DNA from: Planctomycetota bacterium
GTDB lineage: Bacteria > Planctomycetota > Phycisphaerae > SM23-33
Assembly (NCBI GenBank): GCA_030635145.1
Contig: DAOVZK010000023.1
Location: 1-33,484 of the forward strand
Length of the DNA: 33,484 nucleotides
Reading direction: 5' to 3'
Below are positions 24,666-33,102 of the stretch, piece by piece. The position numbers and the translations under genes were made by a program. Numbering within the stretch: position 1 is the stretch's first letter; every line of letters starts with the position of its first letter. The notes beneath the pieces were generated by a model. It made no database searches. It was not told the origin of the DNA and saw only the letters and a list, made by a program, of their open reading frames with translations.

Positions 24666-25796
24666 CTACTTCCAGTCTTTAAGAACCTTCGTTGCCGCCG
24701 CCACGCCTTTACCGATTTCGACCTTTACGCCCATGTCTGCGAGGGTGTATTCAAGGGCGGCGATAAAGCCGATGGTATCCAGCGGGTCGATGTAACCCAT
24801 GTGCGACACGCGGATGGCCTTGCCTTTCCAGCCATCCTGCCCACCAGCTACGCTGCAACCGTACTTCTTGAGGTTCTTGCGAATGCTGTCGTCGATTCCT
24901 TCGGGAAGGCAAATCGCGGTGACCGAATCGCTGGGCGACTTGCTGCAAAGCCCGAGGCCCAAGGCCGTGGCTGCTTCGCGGGTGGCCTTTGCCAAAATCG
25001 CCGTGCGTGCCCAGACGGTTTCGATTCCTATGCCGTTGATCATGTCGACAGCGACTTTCATTCCGCGGATAAGCGTAACGGCCGGGGTGTATGGTGTGTC
25101 GTCGGCGGCGACGCTTTTGCGGTAGGCCTTGAGATTCAGGTAGAATCCCGGTGCGTCGATGGTGTCGATGACTTTCCATGCCTTTTCGCTGACGGCCAGT
25201 GTCGCCAAGCCCGGAGGCAGCATGAACGCCTTTTGGCTGCCGGACGCGACGATATCCACGCCCCATTCGTCAGTTTTCAGCGGCAGGGCACCGGCGGCGG
25301 TGATGCAGTCGGCAATTAAGATAGCATCGGTAGCCGCGACGACCTTGGCGATTGCTTCGAGGTCGCAGGCCGTTGCTGTTGAGGTTTCGCTGTAAACGGT
25401 AACCACCGCGCCGTACTCGCCGGTGGCGAGCTTTTCGGCAACGACGTCCGCCGTCAGCGCTACGCCCCATTCGAGTTTCACTTCGTCGACGTCGAGGCCG
25501 TAAAGTTTTGCGACTTTTACCCAACGCTCGCCGAACTTTCCGCCGTTGGACACGAGCACTTTTTTGTCTCGCGGGGCTGCACAGGAAATTGCCGCTTCCA
25601 TCCCCGCCGTGCCGCTACCGGCAATCGTCAGGACGTCGTTAGAGGTGCAGAGCAGTTTTTTCAGACCGACGTTGACCTCGGCGAACATCTCGCGGAATTG
25701 TGGCGTGCGATGGTGAAATATCGGCTTGGCCATTTCGTTGAGGACTTCGGGTGGAACATCAGTCGGACCGGGTGTAAACAAACGATTCTTGATCAT
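24666..25796 (-). CDS. Class V aminotransferase, probable phosphoserine or alanine-glyoxylate type
   Basis: This 376-residue PLP enzyme belongs to the serine-pyruvate/alanine-glyoxylate aminotransferase group. It begins LFTPGPTDVPPEVLNEM and places the PLP lysine at K189 in SGSQKAFMLPPG. A conserved SGTAGMEAAI binds the cofactor phosphate, and D163 (IADCITAAG) should contact the ring. Enzymes of this group next to serA act as phosphoserine aminotransferase in several bacteria and archaea that lack standard SerC. That role here is inferred from position. GGAG lies 8 nt before the ATG. Alanine-glyoxylate activity is the main alternative. Confidence 0.88.
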   Translation of the reverse strand: MIKNRLFTPGPTDVPPEVLNEMAKPIFHHRTPQFREMFAEVNVGLKKLLCTSNDVLTIAGSGTAGMEAAISCAAPRDKKVLVSNGGKFGERWVKVAKLYGLDVDEVKLEWGVALTADVVAEKLATGEYGAVVTVYSETSTATACDLEAIAKVVAATDAILIADCITAAGALPLKTDEWGVDIVASGSQKAFMLPPGLATLAVSEKAWKVIDTIDAPGFYLNLKAYRKSVAADDTPYTPAVTLIRGMKVAVDMINGIGIETVWARTAILAKATREAATALGLGLCSKSPSDSVTAICLPEGIDDSIRKNLKKYGCSVAGGQDGWKGKAIRVSHMGYIDPLDTIGFIAALEYTLADMGVKVEIGKGVAAATKVLKDWK

Positions 25797-26124
25797 GGGA
25801 GTATCTCCATTACAAGAGGTTATGCGGTAAGTACAAGCTGGCAGCGCCGCAGGCCCTTCCTACGGTTGCCACTTAACGCGATATTCGTATTTAGCTGTAT
25901 TGGAGACCGGGTTTATCGGTGAACCCAACACGAACCGCACATTCTATCTGCAAAACGGAAAATAGTCAACCCGGAACCGATAAATTTCGCACACGGCCGA
26001 TTTGTTGTGAGAATTCGGGGAGATGTGGACAAAATTGCGAAAATAGGCTAACTTTGACAGCAGAGGCGTGTCTGAATTACCGTACGGCGGTGAATGATAG
26101 GCAAATAAAACTCGGGAGACGACC
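25797..26124. other. Divergent spacer, no gene seen
   Basis: Short open frames on both strands lack ribosome binding sites and protein-like features. The stretch should hold promoters for the aminotransferase (minus) and the STN-repeat gene (plus). Confidence 0.4.
26054..26083 (+). promoter_or_regulatory. Candidate promoter of the STN-repeat gene
   Basis: TTGACA (26054-26059), 18-nt spacer and TACCGT (26078-26083). The -35 is perfect but the -10 is poor. It lies 42 nt before the start at 26125. Confidence 0.35.
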
Positions 26125-27303
26125 ATGACGGAAAAGCTGGGTATGAATCGGGACAGGGTGCTGGGATTATTCGCGGCCGTGCTTTTCGTGGGGTTATTTG
26201 TTTTTTGCAGCGGCGAGGCCGGCGCCGAACCGAAGGGTAAATCAAAAGCAAAAGTTAAAACCCCGGCAGCGGCGAAGCAAAAGACGGTTGATGCGAACAA
26301 GGCGATCGCCGAAAAGGTTGAGAGCTATTCCATTACCGGCACGGTCGACGAGGCCTTCGGGAGAGTCGAAAAAATTGGGAAGGTTATTGTTTATGTAGAT
26401 TGGGACGGGCTGCGAGAGGCGGGGGTCAAAAAGACAAAACGCATCGCCGTTGCGGGAACAAATCATACGCTGAAGCAAATCATCGCCCGCCTTGTAACCA
26501 AGTCCGCAAGCAGGGGCAAACCGCTAAGCTGGCTTATTCACGAAAACGTCGTCATCATAACCTCGCAGCCGCGAGCGATGAAACTGCGAAAACGCCTCCG
26601 CGATATCGCCACCGCCCCAAAGGCTACGAAGCAAACCAAAATCCTCGAAAAAAAACTCGAAAAAACCGTCGCCGGCAAAAAACATAAATTCAATTTCGAC
26701 GCCATCCCACTTTCGGATGTGATCGATTATTTTCGCGAGACCTTCAAGATCAACATTCACGTAAACTGGAAGGCACTCGAAAGCGTCGGCGTGGATAAAG
26801 GCACCGAAGTTACGCTGAAGGTAAAAGATGTTTCCGCGGGGAAGGCGTTGGATCTGGTATTTAGCGGCATCAATGCCACCGCCGGTCAAATGGACAGCGT
26901 GTACTGGGTGATTGACGACGGCGTAGTTATGATTTCGACAGGTTCGGTTTTAAACAAAACAATGCGAACGCGGGTTTTCGACGTGTCCGATCTGCTGCAT
27001 ATCGTTACCGATGCCAAAGGCCCGCGGGTGGAGCTTCAAACCATCGGCGGAAAATGCACCGACGATTCCGGGGGCGACTCGGGAAGCATCTTTGAGGATG
27101 ACGACAAGGCCGAAAAAGAAGAATCCACCGCCGAGAAACGCAAAAAGCTAAATGCTGCCCTTATCGAAATCGTCAAAAATTCAATCGGCGAGGATTTATG
27201 GCAGCCGATTGGTAAAGGATCGATCAAAATCTACAAAAAGCAACTGGTAATCACGCAGTCGCTGCTCGGATTCAAACTCATGGAAAAATCGTTGCAACCG
27301 TAG
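26125..27303 (+). CDS. Exported protein with two STN-like repeats
   Basis: The 392-residue protein has an N-terminal hydrophobic segment (about 12-28) and a probable signal peptidase site near AGA-EP (34/35). Two related domains follow. The first spans about 60-150 (VESYSITGTVDEAFGRVEKI) and the second about 188-275 (KFNFDAIPLSDVIDYFRETF). Each has the beta-alpha-beta pattern of the STN domain found at the start of secretins and TonB receptors. Both contain similar VDWDGLREAGV / VNWKALESVGV stretches, so they arose by duplication. A C-terminal segment (285-392) ends in a helix and strand. There is no secretin barrel. Such proteins recur in planctomycetes, and their role is unknown. GGGAG precedes the ATG. 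Confidence 0.75.
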   Translation: MTEKLGMNRDRVLGLFAAVLFVGLFVFCSGEAGAEPKGKSKAKVKTPAAAKQKTVDANKAIAEKVESYSITGTVDEAFGRVEKIGKVIVYVDWDGLREAGVKKTKRIAVAGTNHTLKQIIARLVTKSASRGKPLSWLIHENVVIITSQPRAMKLRKRLRDIATAPKATKQTKILEKKLEKTVAGKKHKFNFDAIPLSDVIDYFRETFKINIHVNWKALESVGVDKGTEVTLKVKDVSAGKALDLVFSGINATAGQMDSVYWVIDDGVVMISTGSVLNKTMRTRVFDVSDLLHIVTDAKGPRVELQTIGGKCTDDSGGDSGSIFEDDDKAEKEESTAEKRKKLNAALIEIVKNSIGEDLWQPIGKGSIKIYKKQLVITQSLLGFKLMEKSLQP

Positions 27304-27418
27304 CAGGGTTTTTTAAATAACGTTAGGGACTAACCCTGTATGGTTGGAGGCTATCGGATTGAGTTTGGAGCAAAACCGATTCCCTTAAAGGTTTTTCAAA
27401 TAAACAAAAGGTTTTTGT

Positions 27419-27434
27419 TAACACCCTTGTGTTA
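27419..27434 (-). terminator. Possible terminator overlapping the amrS stop
   Basis: On the minus strand TAACAC and GTGTTA form a 6-bp stem that includes the stop codon. Short A and T runs follow (AAAAACCTTTTG). Weak. Confidence 0.3.
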
Positions 27435-28484
27435 CCGCCAGACGCCGGGGATGGTTTGGTTGCATTTTGGGCATCGCCCATTGTCGAGATGTATCTTGCC
27501 AACGGCGAATCCTGCACGTTCGATAATTTGCATTTGGCAGTGGGGGCAGTAGGTAGATTCGTCGGCTGCGCCGGTGGCGTTACCGCAGTACACATATTCT
27601 AACCCAGTGCGGGCCCCGAGTTCACACGCCAGCTGTAATGTGGCGATAGGCGTGGCGTCGCGATTCTGCATCTTGTAGCTGCCATGAAATCTGCTTACAT
27701 GCCACGGCACGCCGACCCCCAGCTTCGTTGCGATGAATTCCGCTATGTCGCCCAGCTCCTGTGGCGAGTCGTTCAGCCCCGGGACGATCAGCGTGGTAAC
27801 CTCCACCCACACGCCCAGCCCAACCAACAGCTGGAGCGTGTTTAGCACCGGTTCTAACCGCCCGCTGCAAACTTTGCGATACGTTTCATCGCGAAACGTT
27901 TTTAAGTCGACGTTGATGGCATCGAGATGCGGCGCGATTGTCTGAACGGTTTCCGGCGTCATGAATCCGTTCGACACGAAGCAGTTTCGCAGCCCGCCCG
28001 CCCGTGCCAACTTCGACGTCTCATACGCCAGCTCGAAAAAGATCGTCGGTTCCGTATACGTATAGCTGATCGATTCACATTGACGCTGCATCGCCAAGGC
28101 GACGATGGTTTCGGGTGTGAGAGATTCGTCGGCCTGGCGCGAAAGCGAAATATTTTCGCTGTGCTCGCAGGACGTTTGCGAGATGTTCCAGTTTTGGCAG
28201 AACTCGCAGCGGAAGTTACATCCAGGCGTGGCGATCGAAAGCGTTTCGCTGCCGGGGAGAAAATGAAACAGCGGTTTTTTCTCGATCGGGTCTACGCTGC
28301 ACGCGATAACCTGATCGAACGTATGCGTCATCAGTTTTCCCCCGATGTTCTGGCGCACGTTGCAGAACCCGAATTTTCCCGGAGCTATCGTGCATCTGTG
28401 TGCACACAAGCTGCAGCGAACGGTTTTATTATCGCCGCTGTCATCAACCGGTTCCCAGAGCATCGCGTCGTGAGGCTTGCTCAT
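27432..28484 (-). CDS. amrS: AmmeMemoRadiSam system radical SAM enzyme
   Basis: The 350-residue protein has the radical SAM cluster motif C89-x3-C93-x2-C96 (GCNFRCEFCQNW). It also has N-terminal cysteines (CSLCAHRC) and a C-terminal zinc-ribbon-like part (YCPHCQ and RCPKCNQ), both typical of the AmrS family related to pyruvate formate-lyase activases. Members are usually partnered with AMMECR1 and Memo proteins; neither is visible here. The start at 28484 is supported by GGAG with 5-nt spacing and a 4-base overlap with the upstream gene (ATGA). The reaction is not established by sequence. It is the last gene of a three-gene operon. Confidence 0.9.
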   Translation of the reverse strand: MSKPHDAMLWEPVDDSGDNKTVRCSLCAHRCTIAPGKFGFCNVRQNIGGKLMTHTFDQVIACSVDPIEKKPLFHFLPGSETLSIATPGCNFRCEFCQNWNISQTSCEHSENISLSRQADESLTPETIVALAMQRQCESISYTYTEPTIFFELAYETSKLARAGGLRNCFVSNGFMTPETVQTIAPHLDAINVDLKTFRDETYRKVCSGRLEPVLNTLQLLVGLGVWVEVTTLIVPGLNDSPQELGDIAEFIATKLGVGVPWHVSRFHGSYKMQNRDATPIATLQLACELGARTGLEYVYCGNATGAADESTYCPHCQMQIIERAGFAVGKIHLDNGRCPKCNQTIPGVWR

Positions 28485-29779
28485 TGTCGCTCCTTCGGTT
28501 TTGGATTGCCGCTGGCGGTTTTGCCTCCACCGGCCACCCCTACAAGGGCCCAGCCGGTGAGCCATAGCAGTATCGCGACGGCGGTGAGGTAGCCCCACAG
28601 CTGAAAGTCTTCGCGAGGTTGTTCAATTTTTTTAATAAAGTTACTGCTGGTATCGGCAGCGAAATTTTCATTTGCAGGGCGTTCGTAGATGGTTTGCCCG
28701 GTGTTTGCCGGGACTAACCAGCGGAAGATATTACCCATCAGTACCACATATTGCTGCGTAAGCGGGAGGTTCGTGTTTTCTGCGGAACAGTCGAACGCGA
28801 TGTATACTTGGCGGGGCGATGGGGTGTTGCCGGCGGCGGGGTCGTTGCGGAGAATGATAGCGTCTGCACCGAGGCGTGCGACGATGATCTGTGTGGGGTT
28901 GTCGATTGGAATCCACGGAGTCAGTTTGCGGATTGCGACGGCTGACAGGTCTACGTTTTTGAGGATTGGCCCGGCGGCACCGTGTGCGGAGATCAGTACG
29001 ACGTTTTGCATCGTCTCGCCTCGCCGCCAACCGGGTAGGGGCTTGGGCGGGTTGATGCTCAGTGCCGGCTTCGTCCAGTTTGCGGGTATCGCGAGGCCGT
29101 TTGCGATGAGTACGTCGGCGTCCTTTGGGTTCGGGGTAAGTTGCAGGATATCGTCGGCGCTGACGTATCGTCGCAAAAGCCCCGATAACGGCCCGACGAC
29201 CGCGACTTTTGCCTCCCGCTGACTGCGTTGTACCAGCTGCGATTTTGTGGGGTTTTTGCTCCCAGCTCGCCCGAAAGTCAGCTCTATTATAGATGCGGTA
29301 GGAATTCGCTCGATAAACGCCCCCGTGGTGTTCGGTGCGATGGTGATATCTCTCTCAGGGGTTGCGGGGTTTGGCACTGCTTCGAGTTTTACGGCCGCTT
29401 TTTGTGGTTCCCCGGTGTTATTTCGCAGCGAGACGAAAATTTCCACTTGCCCGCTTGGGAGCATCTCGGCGGCGAAGGCATCGAGCGTGATCGGTTGCAG
29501 CTTGGCGGGGGTGGTGGTGATGTCTTTGGCAGCAGGGGGGTGAATTACGGGTTTGCTCAGGGCAAACGCGGCGAGAACTGCACCGAGCAGCAGCAGAATC
29601 CAGGGCAGGGCGATTCGCTTTCGGCTGTGGGAGGCGGATTGCGACTCTGCCCCGGCGGCGATCCACAAACGAAGAGTCGGTACAACAACCCTGCGCCGCG
29701 CAGGACGAAGCAAAGCAAACACCGCCGCCCCCGCGACACCTACCAGCCAAAGCAAATTCCAAGGAGACTCGAAACCCAT
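28481..29779 (-). CDS. Membrane protein with BatA-type N-terminal region
   Basis: The 432-residue protein starts MGFESPWNLLWLVGVAGAAV, like the aerotolerance (BatA) N-terminal domain found before vWA domains. Membrane segments are at about 7-25, 50-68 and 400-420. The large loop (70-395) should be extracytoplasmic and has an alpha-beta part from about 185. No vWA MIDAS motif is seen. Related proteins in planctomycetes often combine this start with a glutamine amidotransferase-like fold. The ATG at 29779 is preferred over a TTG at 29800. It follows the lipoprotein gene by 42 nt and overlaps amrS by 4 nt, so the three genes form an operon. Confidence 0.75.
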   Translation of the reverse strand: MGFESPWNLLWLVGVAGAAVFALLRPARRRVVVPTLRLWIAAGAESQSASHSRKRIALPWILLLLGAVLAAFALSKPVIHPPAAKDITTTPAKLQPITLDAFAAEMLPSGQVEIFVSLRNNTGEPQKAAVKLEAVPNPATPERDITIAPNTTGAFIERIPTASIIELTFGRAGSKNPTKSQLVQRSQREAKVAVVGPLSGLLRRYVSADDILQLTPNPKDADVLIANGLAIPANWTKPALSINPPKPLPGWRRGETMQNVVLISAHGAAGPILKNVDLSAVAIRKLTPWIPIDNPTQIIVARLGADAIILRNDPAAGNTPSPRQVYIAFDCSAENTNLPLTQQYVVLMGNIFRWLVPANTGQTIYERPANENFAADTSSNFIKKIEQPREDFQLWGYLTAVAILLWLTGWALVGVAGGGKTASGNPKPKERQ

Positions 29780-29821
29780 AAGTTGATGGAACCTCTTCAA
29801 ACCCGAAGGCTTGATCGACTT

Positions 29822-30523
29822 TTATTGTGATTTTTCTTCCGCCCGCCTTATCGGATCTTTTTTGGTTGTCGCACTGACGCCCATGAGTGTGACATCATGG
29901 CAGCGGTCATTGCTGTCAAATCTCAGTACGCAGTAGCGTGCCCCCATAAAATCAGACCAGTGTCGAATGTCATAAATTCGCAGCAACTGGTCTTTCTCCT
30001 TGCTGCGAAACGTTCGCAATGGCGTACCAAGTTCACCGTCCTTGCTACACTGTGCCGGGGTTTTACCGGCAAGTTTTTTCTCCAAATTTGCATCATGAAT
30101 GAGGTCTTCGATACCGTCGATGTCCTGTTTTGTTTTGGCAAACATCACGATTTTTCCGCCGTCTAGCTCCACGATGTATCGAGATTTTTTGAATAGATCG
30201 TTCTTGACGGGATAGAAGATTATGCGTACGTCCTGTCTATCGACGTCGATGAGAGTTTCCAATCGCTGGCCGAACATACTGTCGGCTGCCGCTTCGTCCT
30301 GCCCCATTAGCTTGCTGCGGCGATCTTTTACGTCTGCATCATTGATAGCGTCACCGGCAATCAGAGTCGCCAGACTAATCGGATGCGCACGGCATCCCCC
30401 GATGGTCAAAGCCACAAGGGCGACACAGGAAAGGATCAGTTTGCCGGTAAAAGCACCCCGCCAAAGCAGGCCCGAGGACGGTGATACTAATTCATGGCAC
30501 CATTGTTTATTTGTGGGCTGCAT
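29822..30523 (-). CDS. Lipoprotein of unknown function, first gene of the amrS operon
   Basis: The 233-residue protein has a long N-terminus (24 residues), then a hydrophobic core and the lipobox LTIGGC, with C44 as the lipidated cysteine. The mature part (about 190 residues) is mixed and charged. No family is recognised. A segment GGKIVMFAKTKQDIDGIEDL looks alpha-beta. A good ribosome binding site (GGGAG, 8 nt) supports the ATG at 30523. It leads an operon with the BatA-N-like protein and amrS. An internal start closer to the signal peptide (no clear SD) is possible. Confidence 0.7.
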   Translation of the reverse strand: MQPTNKQWCHELVSPSSGLLWRGAFTGKLILSCVALVALTIGGCRAHPISLATLIAGDAINDADVKDRRSKLMGQDEAAADSMFGQRLETLIDVDRQDVRIIFYPVKNDLFKKSRYIVELDGGKIVMFAKTKQDIDGIEDLIHDANLEKKLAGKTPAQCSKDGELGTPLRTFRSKEKDQLLRIYDIRHWSDFMGARYCVLRFDSNDRCHDVTLMGVSATTKKDPIRRAEEKSQ

Positions 30524-30881
30524 AGTTTTGCTCCCTCTTTCTATTTAGGTTAGGGTTTCCCTGTATCTGCGAACTTGCTATTAAGCACAAAATCGCTCTA
30601 GGAATATCATTGACGGTACTCTTGGTTGGCAGTGATGTCAAGCGTTCGAGGCTGAATTCAGGAGATTCGGCGTCCCGGGAGCTTGTGGTTTACACCCCGC
30701 CGCCACTGAAGTTCACCGTAAACGTTCCCAAACTCTTAGCGAAAGTGGGGAGCAGAATCGGGGGCACAAAGGGAGCAAAGCAGGGTGCAGAGCCAATCCG
30801 CAAGAAGTTGCGATATGTAGAAATGCAGATGTAAGCATACCGTCCTCACTCTTTGTTTGTGTGGTGAAATGCGGTGCAAAG
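30524..30881. other. Spacer with no supported gene
   Basis: A plus-strand frame of 74 codons (30610-30834) is open but has no ribosome binding site and low-complexity basic sequence. The region may contain decayed DNA next to the tRNA gene. No other feature is visible. Confidence 0.3.
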
Positions 30882-30913
30882 AAAAAGGATGCGACTCGTT
30901 ACAAGTTGCATCC
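30882..30913 (-). terminator. Terminator downstream of tRNA-Val
   Basis: On the minus strand GGATGC and GCATCC close a stem, continued inside by ACTTG and CGAGT around a TAA loop with one mismatch, followed by a run of five T. Confidence 0.82.
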
Positions 30914-30915
30914 CT

Positions 30916-30989
30916 TGGGCCATACTGGACTCGAACCAGTGACCTCGCGGGTGTGATCCGCGCGCTCTAGCCAACTGAGCTAATAGCCC
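30916..30989 (-). tRNA. tRNA-Val (anticodon CAC)
   Basis: The minus strand begins GGGCTATTAGCTCAGTTGG and ends GGTTCGAGTCCAGTATGGCC plus C and A. The acceptor stem closes with a G-U pair. The anticodon arm CGCGG-ATCACAC-CCGCG places CAC at 34-36, which reads GUG (valine). The 5' half resembles tRNA-Ile, but the anticodon is clear. CCA is not encoded. Confidence 0.93.
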
Positions 30990-31418
30990 GTCATCAAGCA
31001 GAACCAAATTTCGATAACCAAAATCAATCCTACCGACAATCGAGCGGTAATTCTAACCATCGCAAACGAATCCTGCAAGAGTCTTTCGCAAAGATTGGTG
31101 TGGCATGTGGTATTTTGTGGGATTTTTAAAAAAGCTGTAACGAAACTTGCACTCAATGGGGTCTTGAGGATACGATTTTGGCTGGTCTGCATTGGGAAAT
31201 GGTCGGGAAATTTTTTACGCAACTCTTAGCAGATATTCGATATGCCGCCCAAACTTTTGTGAAAATCGTTGTCGAATCATCCGATACCGTTTATAGTATC
31301 GGTTCACTTGATTCGTACGCTCCCATCGATTCCTGTGGAAGGCCCTGTGCGAAGGTCGCACGCGTTTTCCGAGGTGGGGAGCTGTGACGTATGGTGCAAA
31401 AATTTTTGGAACGCATAT
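30990..31418. other. Leader region of ilvE with two small hairpins
   Basis: No gene is supported. CCGATAC/GTATCGG (31281-31302) and GTGCGA/TCGCAC (31347-31361) are perfect short stems in the upstream part of ilvE. Neither is followed by a T run, so classical attenuation is not supported. Promoters for ilvE and for tRNA-Val (minus strand) should lie here. Confidence 0.35.
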
Positions 31419-32294
31419 ATGAAGATATGGTTTAACGGACAGCTTGTCGAGCAGCAAGACGCGAAACTTTCGATTTACGATCACGGTGCGCTTTACGGTG
31501 ATGGTGTGTTTGAGGGCATTCGTGCGTACGGGGGTAAGATATTTCAGTGCGATGCGCATCTGGATCGTCTGATGACGTCAGCTCGTGAGATTCGGCTGGA
31601 GGTTCCGTACTCCAAGGCGGAGCTTACCGACGCGATGTACGATTGCATGGGAGCCAATGGACAAACCGACATTTATATCCGGCTGGTCGTTACGAGGGGT
31701 GACGGCGGATTAGGTCTGAACCCGTTCAAGTGTTCCAAACCGAACGTCTTTATCGTGGCCGACAACATTGAACTTTACGACCCGGAGCTGTACACCAACG
31801 GCATGCCGGTGATTATCTGCAAGACCGTTAGAACATCAGCGACGATGCTGTCCCCGAAAGTCAAAAGCCTCAATTACCTCAACAACATCGCCGCCAAAAT
31901 CGAAGGCCTCGACGCTGGTGTGCAGGAAGTGTTAATGCTAAACAGCGAAGGGAACCTCGCCGAAGGCAGCGGTGACAATATCTTCATCGTCCAGGACGGG
32001 CAAATCGTTACACCGCCGGAATCGGCAGGGATTTTGATGGGTATCACCCGCGGTGTGATTATGCATCTCGCGCGGAAAATGGATATTCCCGTTTCGCAGC
32101 GCGACATTACCCCGCAGCAACTTTTCGATGCCGACGAATGCTTCCTGACCGGCACAGCTGCCGAGGTTATCCCGATCGTCAGCGTCGACGGTAAACCAAT
32201 CGCCAACGCCAAACCCGGTAAAATTTCGCTGGAGCTCGTCAACGCCTTCAGAGAATTTGTCACTATCGGCGAAGAAGTGCCCTACGACGGGTAA
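31419..32294 (+). CDS. ilvE: Branched-chain amino acid aminotransferase
   Basis: This PLP fold-type IV enzyme makes valine, leucine and isoleucine from their keto acids. It begins MKIWFNGQLVEQQDAKLSIY, has the PLP lysine at K149 in VKSLNYLNNIAAK and the conserved EGSGDNIF stretch. Length is 291 residues, as in the family. The frame is open upstream to 31269, but that part reads through leader hairpins and lacks family similarity. The ATG at 31419 has GGA about 9 nt before it. D-amino acid aminotransferase is related but less likely given the NYLNN motif. It stands alone, 430 bp after tRNA-Val. Confidence 0.92.
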   Translation: MKIWFNGQLVEQQDAKLSIYDHGALYGDGVFEGIRAYGGKIFQCDAHLDRLMTSAREIRLEVPYSKAELTDAMYDCMGANGQTDIYIRLVVTRGDGGLGLNPFKCSKPNVFIVADNIELYDPELYTNGMPVIICKTVRTSATMLSPKVKSLNYLNNIAAKIEGLDAGVQEVLMLNSEGNLAEGSGDNIFIVQDGQIVTPPESAGILMGITRGVIMHLARKMDIPVSQRDITPQQLFDADECFLTGTAAEVIPIVSVDGKPIANAKPGKISLELVNAFREFVTIGEEVPYDG

Positions 32295-32295
32295 A

Positions 32296-32328
32296 CCGGC
32301 GAGGCGTTCTCAAAGCCGGGCTCTTTTT
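32296..32328 (+). terminator. Probable terminator of ilvE
   Basis: CCGGC (32296-32300) and GCCGG (32315-32319) can pair across a 14-nt loop, followed by CTCTTTTT. It lies directly after the stop codon. The stem is short. Confidence 0.4.
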
Positions 32329-32329
32329 G

Positions 32330-32565
32330 CGTAAGCGTTCACACCTTTTTTTCCTGTTAATCAAACTGGTTTCTTTTTTTGACAGGATTACAGGATTAAT
32401 TATGAATTATCAAAAAGAAAACAAGAACCAATACTATTAACTGCCAACTGTAAAAACCATCGTAACAAATACAAATTTTGATGTAAATTAATCCTGATTA
32501 ACAGGATTTTTAAAGCCTATCTTCTATCCTGTGATCCTGTCAAAATTTTTATGTGAATGGTTACC
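32330..32565. repeat. Intergenic palindromic repeat, GACAGGATTACAGG family
   Basis: The left half holds TTTGACAGGATTACAGGATT (about 32376-32395) and the right half TATCCTGTGATCCTGTCAAA (about 32525-32544), which are complementary. An inner AATCCTGATTAACAGGATT is itself palindromic. The left flank matches the element at 6182. It fills the gap between ilvE and the PilZ terminator. Confidence 0.75.
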
Positions 32566-32595
32566 TTTTTACAAAACCACGCGAGTTCTGCGCAC

Positions 32596-32624
32596 AAAAA
32601 AAAAGGATCACATTTCTGTGATCC
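32596..32624 (-). terminator. Rho-independent terminator of the PilZ gene
   Basis: On the minus strand GGATCACA, GAAA loop and TGTGATCC form a perfect 8-bp stem followed by nine T. It lies about 45 nt past the PilZ stop. Confidence 0.93.
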
Positions 32625-32669
32625 CTTCGCGCTCCCTCCGGTTACGCAATTTTATGATCTCATACGTTA

Positions 32670-33029
32670 TCAGGCAGCACGCCTTTGATTAGTCTTGGCA
32701 CCGATCACCGTATCGTTGGGGACGTCATTGAATTCAAGCCCCATGCGAATCTGCGAGTTTTCTTCCCAGCACCGCACGACTTTGGCGTGGACGTATCGGC
32801 CTCGCTGGTTTTGTACTGGAATGTCGATTATCAGCTGTGTTCCGAGCGGGTATGAGTGCGCCGCAGCGATCCCCATTCCACATTCGGAAATATCAATTCC
32901 TTGCAGCTGTTCCACGTTCCGCCGGCCATCATCCGAAATAAACATCCCGGAAACCTTCGGCATCCATGCACGGCGGGGGTGGCGGCGTTTTTCAAATTTA
33001 GTTTGGGTCTGTTCTGTTGGTGCTGGCAT
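32670..33029 (-). CDS. PilZ domain protein
   Basis: The 119-residue protein is a single PilZ domain, a receptor for cyclic di-GMP. The binding motifs are present: RRHPRR (residues 15-20, the RxxxR arm) and DISECGMG (46-53, the D/NxSxxG strand). Later parts fit the beta barrel (GRYVHAKVVRCWEENSQIRMGLEF). No output domain is fused, so it should signal by binding a partner. The ATG at 33029 is preferred over a GTG at 33038, because GGTGA lies 6 nt before it. It is preceded by a structured leader and followed by a strong terminator, so it is monocistronic. Confidence 0.85.
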   Translation of the reverse strand: MPAPTEQTQTKFEKRRHPRRAWMPKVSGMFISDDGRRNVEQLQGIDISECGMGIAAAHSYPLGTQLIIDIPVQNQRGRYVHAKVVRCWEENSQIRMGLEFNDVPNDTVIGAKTNQRRAA

Positions 33030-33056
33030 TTTGTTCACCGATTAAGTTGTAACCTA

Positions 33057-33102
33057 GCCGAGACCTCTCAAATTCACCGGGTTACGCCCAGTGAGTCTCG
33101 GC
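33057..33102 (-). promoter_or_regulatory. Structured leader of the PilZ gene (nested hairpins)
   Basis: On the minus strand GCCGAGAC and GTCTCGGC form a perfect outer 8-bp stem. Inside, TCACTGGG and CCCGGTGA form an 8-bp hairpin with a 5-nt loop, stacked on the outer stem on one side. A 9-nt one-sided bulge (ATTTGAGAG) remains on the other. It ends 28 nt before the ATG. It does not match the c-di-GMP-I riboswitch consensus as I know it. Confidence 0.55.

Noticed and set aside
30610-30834. 74-codon plus-strand frame before tRNA-Val
   Set aside because: No ribosome binding site, low-complexity basic composition and no family resemblance.
31269-31418. 50-residue N-terminal extension of ilvE
   Set aside because: The extension translates leader hairpins and adds nothing like the family; MKIWFNGQLV is the normal start.
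33057-33102. Known c-di-GMP riboswitch before the PilZ gene
   Set aside because: The conserved GEMM core sequences are not present; only the paired architecture and context suggest regulation.
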